DNA from: Bacteroidales bacterium
Lineage (GTDB): Bacteria > Bacteroidota > Bacteroidia > Bacteroidales > GCA-2748055
Length of the DNA stretch: 64,000 nt
Direction of reading: 5' to 3'
NCBI GenBank assembly: GCA_029210585.1
Contig: JARGFP010000002.1
Coordinates: 186,001 to 250,000, forward strand
Under the pieces are notes generated by a model. The model searched no databases. It was not told where the DNA came from and saw only the letters and a list, made by a program, of their open reading frames with translations. Position 1 is the first letter of the stretch. The number at the start of each line of letters is the position of its first letter. The translations under genes and the position numbers were made by a program. Below, piece after piece: positions 60,959 to 64,000 of this stretch.

Positions 60959-62953
60959 TTATTTTAAAGAAATTAATAATTTTTTTGTCTCTACCAGGTC
61001 GCCAATAGCGACATGTATGCCGGAGATTTCAGCATCGCGGGGCGCAATGATCCTGTTTTCCATTTTCATGGATTCAATGACCATGAGTGTGTCGCCGCTG
61101 GTTACGGTATCAGATTCCTTTACATTGATCTTCACTACTTTTCCGTTCAGCGGGGCAATCACGGTGTTGGTTTCTGCGGAATTGCCCTCCCCGGAGCCTG
61201 CACCGGTATACCGTTCATCGGGAATGTCCATGCGCTGGGCATGAAATGTGAATTGCTCCACGTCGAGGATGATATCGGCACCATCCACATCGGCCCAGGA
61301 GACGAACTGTTCCCCGTTGATGAGCAGCTTATAGAAATTTTCGGTGTGGTCGAGGATGTTGATGCTGAAGGTTTTTCCTTCCACTTCCACTTCCAGGGAT
61401 CTTCCCGCTTTAAGGATCAGAAATGGAATCCTGTAGGTGAGGTACCTGAAATTCAGTTGTATGTCGGGCAACTGTCTCCAGTGGCCGATTTCTTTCCAGA
61501 CCGTGCAGGCTGACTCGGCCCTGTAGTCGTGGTGGATCGCTACAACTGCCAGGATGGCAAGGGTACGGTCCGTGTCGGTCCTTTTGCGGGACCGGTCCAG
61601 TTGTTCCAGCAGGGGCCCGGTTTTCTGGTCGATGAACCTGGTATGTATCCTGTTTTCGGTAAATTCCTTCGACAACAGCAGCGTTACCAGGAAGTCGCGG
61701 TTGGTGGTTACCCCGGAAAGGTGGTAGTTCCTGAGCCCGTTCACCAGTTGCCGTGTGGCTTCTTTCCTGTTGGTTCCATGGGCGACCACCTTGGTGATCA
61801 TCGGGTCGTAATAGGGGGTAATGGTGTTGCCTTCCCGGTATCCTTCGTCCAGGCGCAGGGATACATTCTTCGTATTGATCTTCCGGATCCTGCCCGTGGC
61901 AGGCATAAATTCGTTGGCAGGGTCTTCGGCATACAGGCGTGCCTCGATGGCATGACCCTTTATTTTCAGGTCTTCCTGGCTGATACTCAGCGGATCTCCT
62001 GCGGCAATGCGGATCTGTTCCCTGACGATATCCAGGCCGGTGATCATTTCCGTTACCGGGTGTTCCACCTGGATGCGGGTGTTCATCTCGATGAAGAAAA
62101 AGTTTTCCTTGTCATCCATCAGGTATTCGATGGTTCCGGCATTGGAGTAGTTGATACCCCGTGTAAGTTTCAGGGCACTGTCGGTGAGTTTTTTCCGGGT
62201 CGTTTCGGAAACCGAAGGGGAGGGGGCCTCTTCGATGATTTTCTGGTAGCGCCGCTGCAGCGTGCACTCACGCTCGAACAGGTGGACCGCGTTTCCGTGC
62301 CGGTCGGCCAGCACCTGTACTTCAATGTGCCTTGCTTCCCTGATGTACCGTTCAATATACAGCTCCTCCGATCCGAAATAATTTTTTGCTTCGCGGGTAG
62401 CATCCGTGAGTGCATCCTCCAGGTCTTCGCGGGATGTGACAATATGCATTCCTTTGCCGCCGCCGCCTGCTGCAGGTTTGATCAGAACCGGGAATTCCAG
62501 GTCACCGGCCCTTGCCAGGATCTCTTTTACCGATCCTGTGATGCCCTCGATCACCGGCACCCCTGCTTTTTTGGCCGCGTTGCGGGCGTTGGACTTGTTG
62601 CCCATCAGGTCGATCACTTCCGGGTCTGGCCCAATGAAGGTGATGCCGTTCTCCTTGCAAAGCGCCGCGAAAGCTGCATTTTCGGACAGAAATCCATACC
62701 CGGGATGGATGGCGGATGTACCTGAACGTTTCGCGATATCGATGATTTTCTGCTGGTTAAGGTAGGTTTCGGCAAGGGTGCCCTGTCCAAGTGACCAGGA
62801 TTCATCGGCCATTTTTACGAACGGCAGATCCCTGTCCACCTCGGTGTGGACGACCACGGCCTTCATTCCTGCTTTCCTGACGGCTTTGATGATCCTGACA
62901 GCGATCTCGCCGCGGTTGGCGATCAGTATGGTATTCAATGGGTGGTTATTCAT
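60959..62953 (-). CDS. mccA: Methylcrotonyl-CoA carboxylase alpha subunit (biotin carboxylase + BCCP)
   Basis: From ATG 62953 (MNNHPLNTILIANRGEIAVRIIKAV) it has 664 residues; a longer frame to 63031 overlaps the hydratase gene too far. Biotin carboxylase motifs: HPGYGFLSENA, KPAAGGGGKGMHIV, FERECTLQRRYQKIIEEAPSP, MNTRIQVEHPVTEMITGLD. The BT domain follows, then the biotin acceptor ESMKMEN near residue 632. This fused form fits MCC or propionyl/acyl-CoA carboxylase; the hydratase and beta subunit next to it favour MCC. It carboxylates 3-methylcrotonyl-CoA with the beta subunit, in leucine breakdown. Its start overlaps the hydratase stop by eight nt. Confidence 0.92.
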   Translation of the reverse strand: MNNHPLNTILIANRGEIAVRIIKAVRKAGMKAVVVHTEVDRDLPFVKMADESWSLGQGTLAETYLNQQKIIDIAKRSGTSAIHPGYGFLSENAAFAALCKENGITFIGPDPEVIDLMGNKSNARNAAKKAGVPVIEGITGSVKEILARAGDLEFPVLIKPAAGGGGKGMHIVTSREDLEDALTDATREAKNYFGSEELYIERYIREARHIEVQVLADRHGNAVHLFERECTLQRRYQKIIEEAPSPSVSETTRKKLTDSALKLTRGINYSNAGTIEYLMDDKENFFFIEMNTRIQVEHPVTEMITGLDIVREQIRIAAGDPLSISQEDLKIKGHAIEARLYAEDPANEFMPATGRIRKINTKNVSLRLDEGYREGNTITPYYDPMITKVVAHGTNRKEATRQLVNGLRNYHLSGVTTNRDFLVTLLLSKEFTENRIHTRFIDQKTGPLLEQLDRSRKRTDTDRTLAILAVVAIHHDYRAESACTVWKEIGHWRQLPDIQLNFRYLTYRIPFLILKAGRSLEVEVEGKTFSINILDHTENFYKLLINGEQFVSWADVDGADIILDVEQFTFHAQRMDIPDERYTGAGSGEGNSAETNTVIAPLNGKVVKINVKESDTVTSGDTLMVIESMKMENRIIAPRDAEISGIHVAIGDLVETKKLLISLK

Positions 62954-63731
62954 TTGTCCAGCGGGGTTGACGTTTCTCAAAAAATGCGCGGATGCCTTCC
63001 TGGCCCTCTTCCGATACCCGGAATTCAGCAATCAGTCGGGATGTCGCCTCGATCAGCTGATCAGGGTGCAATTGCAGGTTTCCTTCCCTGAACATGCGCT
63101 TCACGCCCTGCATGGCTTCCGGACCGTTGCGCAGGAGCGGTTCCAGCAGTTTTTCAGGCTGCCGGGCTTCCTCATCCGAAACGATCCGCGATATGAGGCC
63201 TTTTTGCATGGCCTCGGCAGCAGTGATGGGCCTGCCCGAAAGCATCCATTCGTTTGCTGCGGCAGCACCTGCACGCTGCACGATATAGGGGGCGATCGTG
63301 GCAGGGATCAATCCCAGTTTTACTTCTGAAAATGCAAACGAGGCGTCGGGTGTGGCCAGCGGAATATCGGCAGCTGCCATGATGCCATTGGCACCTCCCA
63401 TCACCTTTCCCTTTGCCAGGGCTACGGTAACCCGGGGTGAGTTGTATATATCATTGAACAACATGGCCAGTTCCCTGCTTTCGCGGTAGAGTTCCTCTTG
63501 TTCCTGGTCAAGTCCCTTTCTCATCCATTCGAGGTCGGCCCCTGCACTGAAGTTCGGTCCGTTTGCAGAGATCAGGATGACCCGGATGCCGTCGCGCGTG
63601 TTGTATTCCCTGATGGCCTCCGAGATCTCGCGGATCATTCCTATGTGCATGGCGTTATGCACACCGGGCCGGTTCAGTATGATGTGGCCCGTGTGGCGCA
63701 CTTCGGTCGTTATGATATATTCCCTGTTCAT
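62946..63731 (-). CDS. Enoyl-CoA hydratase family, probable methylglutaconyl-CoA hydratase
   Basis: The 261-residue crotonase-fold protein starts at ATG 63731, which shares one base with the stop of the upstream gene (TGATG). ANGPNFSAGADLEWMRKG (oxyanion loop), ALAKGKVMGGANGIMAAADIPLATPDASFAFSEVKLGLIPATIAPYIVQRAG carry the conserved loops and the second catalytic region, with Glu in FSEVKLGL at the first catalytic position. The motif SAGADLEWMR is typical of LiuC-type methylglutaconyl-CoA hydratases. It would hydrate 3-methylglutaconyl-CoA to HMG-CoA. Confidence 0.9.
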   Translation of the reverse strand: MNREYIITTEVRHTGHIILNRPGVHNAMHIGMIREISEAIREYNTRDGIRVILISANGPNFSAGADLEWMRKGLDQEQEELYRESRELAMLFNDIYNSPRVTVALAKGKVMGGANGIMAAADIPLATPDASFAFSEVKLGLIPATIAPYIVQRAGAAAANEWMLSGRPITAAEAMQKGLISRIVSDEEARQPEKLLEPLLRNGPEAMQGVKRMFREGNLQLHPDQLIEATSRLIAEFRVSEEGQEGIRAFFEKRQPRWTNE

Positions 63732-64000
63732 CACATTCTGTATACCCCGGACCGGGGTTCCTTGAATTTTGCGTTCAGGGAGACAGAAATCGCCATCCCC
63801 AATATTTTTCTTGTATCAGCCGGGGCAATGATCCCGTCGTCCCAGATTCTGGAGGTGCTGTAGTATGCAGAACCTTCCTTCTCGTATTTTTCTATGATCG
63901 GCCGACGAATTTCCTCCTTCTGGGCATCTGTCATTTCCACCCCTTTTGCTTTCATCTGGTCCTCGCGGATGGTTGCCAGCACATCGGCGGCCTGCTCGCC
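63731..64000 (-). CDS. mccB: Methylcrotonyl-CoA carboxylase beta subunit (partial, C-terminal end)
   Basis: The frame runs off the right window edge and gives the last 89 residues: GEQAADVLATIREDQMKAKG, then EKEGSAYYSTSRIWDDGIIAPADTRKILGMAISVSLN. The STxRLWDDGIIxPxxTRxxLG segment is the carboxyltransferase C-terminal signature of MCC/propionyl-CoA carboxylase beta chains, here typical of MCC (YYSTSRIWDDG). It transfers CO2 from biotin to 3-methylcrotonyl-CoA. The stop TGA overlaps the hydratase ATG by one base. Confidence 0.9.
   Translation of the reverse strand, partial: GEQAADVLATIREDQMKAKGVEMTDAQKEEIRRPIIEKYEKEGSAYYSTSRIWDDGIIAPADTRKILGMAISVSLNAKFKEPRSGVYRM

Noticed and set aside
1-64000. 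CRISPR arrays, rRNA genes, complete prophage, insertion sequences
   Set aside because: No regular spacer-repeat pattern, rRNA sequence or transposase gene was seen; the tandem repeats have no spacers.

Overview
The window comes from a chromosome of the phylum Bacteroidota, most likely a free-living member of the class Bacteroidia. The support is indirect but consistent: two proteins with type IX secretion sorting tails, lipoproteins with DUF4382, DUF4249 and DUF1080 domains, remnants of an ECF-sigma/TonB-receptor locus, starts without Shine-Dalgarno sequences, a LysRS with a winged-helix-like C-terminal extension, and a GYDIA-type GHMP kinase. No complete prophage, insertion sequence, rRNA operon or CRISPR array was seen.

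Positions 1-8200 hold mostly exported proteins: a repeat-rich fibre-like protein, a beta-barrel, a sorting-tail protein, a DUF4382 lipoprotein, an M64 peptidase, a membrane protein, tRNA-Thr and an M48 peptidase. Positions 8200-14100 carry an ABC exporter, a VOC protein, a small membrane protein, a YceI-pirin pair and an AraC regulator. Positions 14280-14900 hold decayed small ORFs, repeats and tRNA-Ser. Positions 15000-27960 carry an MFS transporter, a three-gene NTF2-like/SDR/FAD-oxidoreductase operon, a polytopic membrane protein, a frameshifted double TonB-C gene, two DUF1080 proteins, a GH16 glucanase, a decayed HTH gene and an ORF6N protein. Positions 28000-51600 are mainly housekeeping: lysS, recJ, an outer-membrane pair, purE, hpt, adk, obg, a PAP2 phosphatase, lplA, aroK, parC/parE, plsC and fhs. 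The exception is a collapsed sigma factor/TonB receptor/DUF4249 locus just before fhs. Positions 51700-54400 hold a lipoprotein of unknown function, a HicAB toxin-antitoxin pair and RHS remnants.

The most notable part is 54510-64000, a tight minus-strand array of nine genes with overlapping or near-touching ends. In transcription order these are methylcrotonyl-CoA carboxylase beta (cut by the window edge), an enoyl-CoA hydratase, methylcrotonyl-CoA carboxylase alpha, an acyl-CoA dehydrogenase, type 2 IPP isomerase, class II HMG-CoA reductase, a GYDIA-type GHMP kinase, diphosphomevalonate decarboxylase and mevalonate kinase. The first four are the leucine-degradation steps that produce HMG-CoA; the last five turn HMG-CoA into isoprenoid precursors. 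The arrangement suggests either a leucine-to-isoprenoid route or its reverse, from HMG-CoA to isovaleryl-CoA. The window shows no HMG-CoA synthase or HMG-CoA lyase.

Several genes look damaged or lack a normal start: the sigma-factor locus, the double TonB-C gene, the HTH gene, the RHS gene, and two genes whose coding frames run upstream of any ATG, GTG or TTG. Whether these are real decay or assembly errors cannot be decided from the sequence alone.
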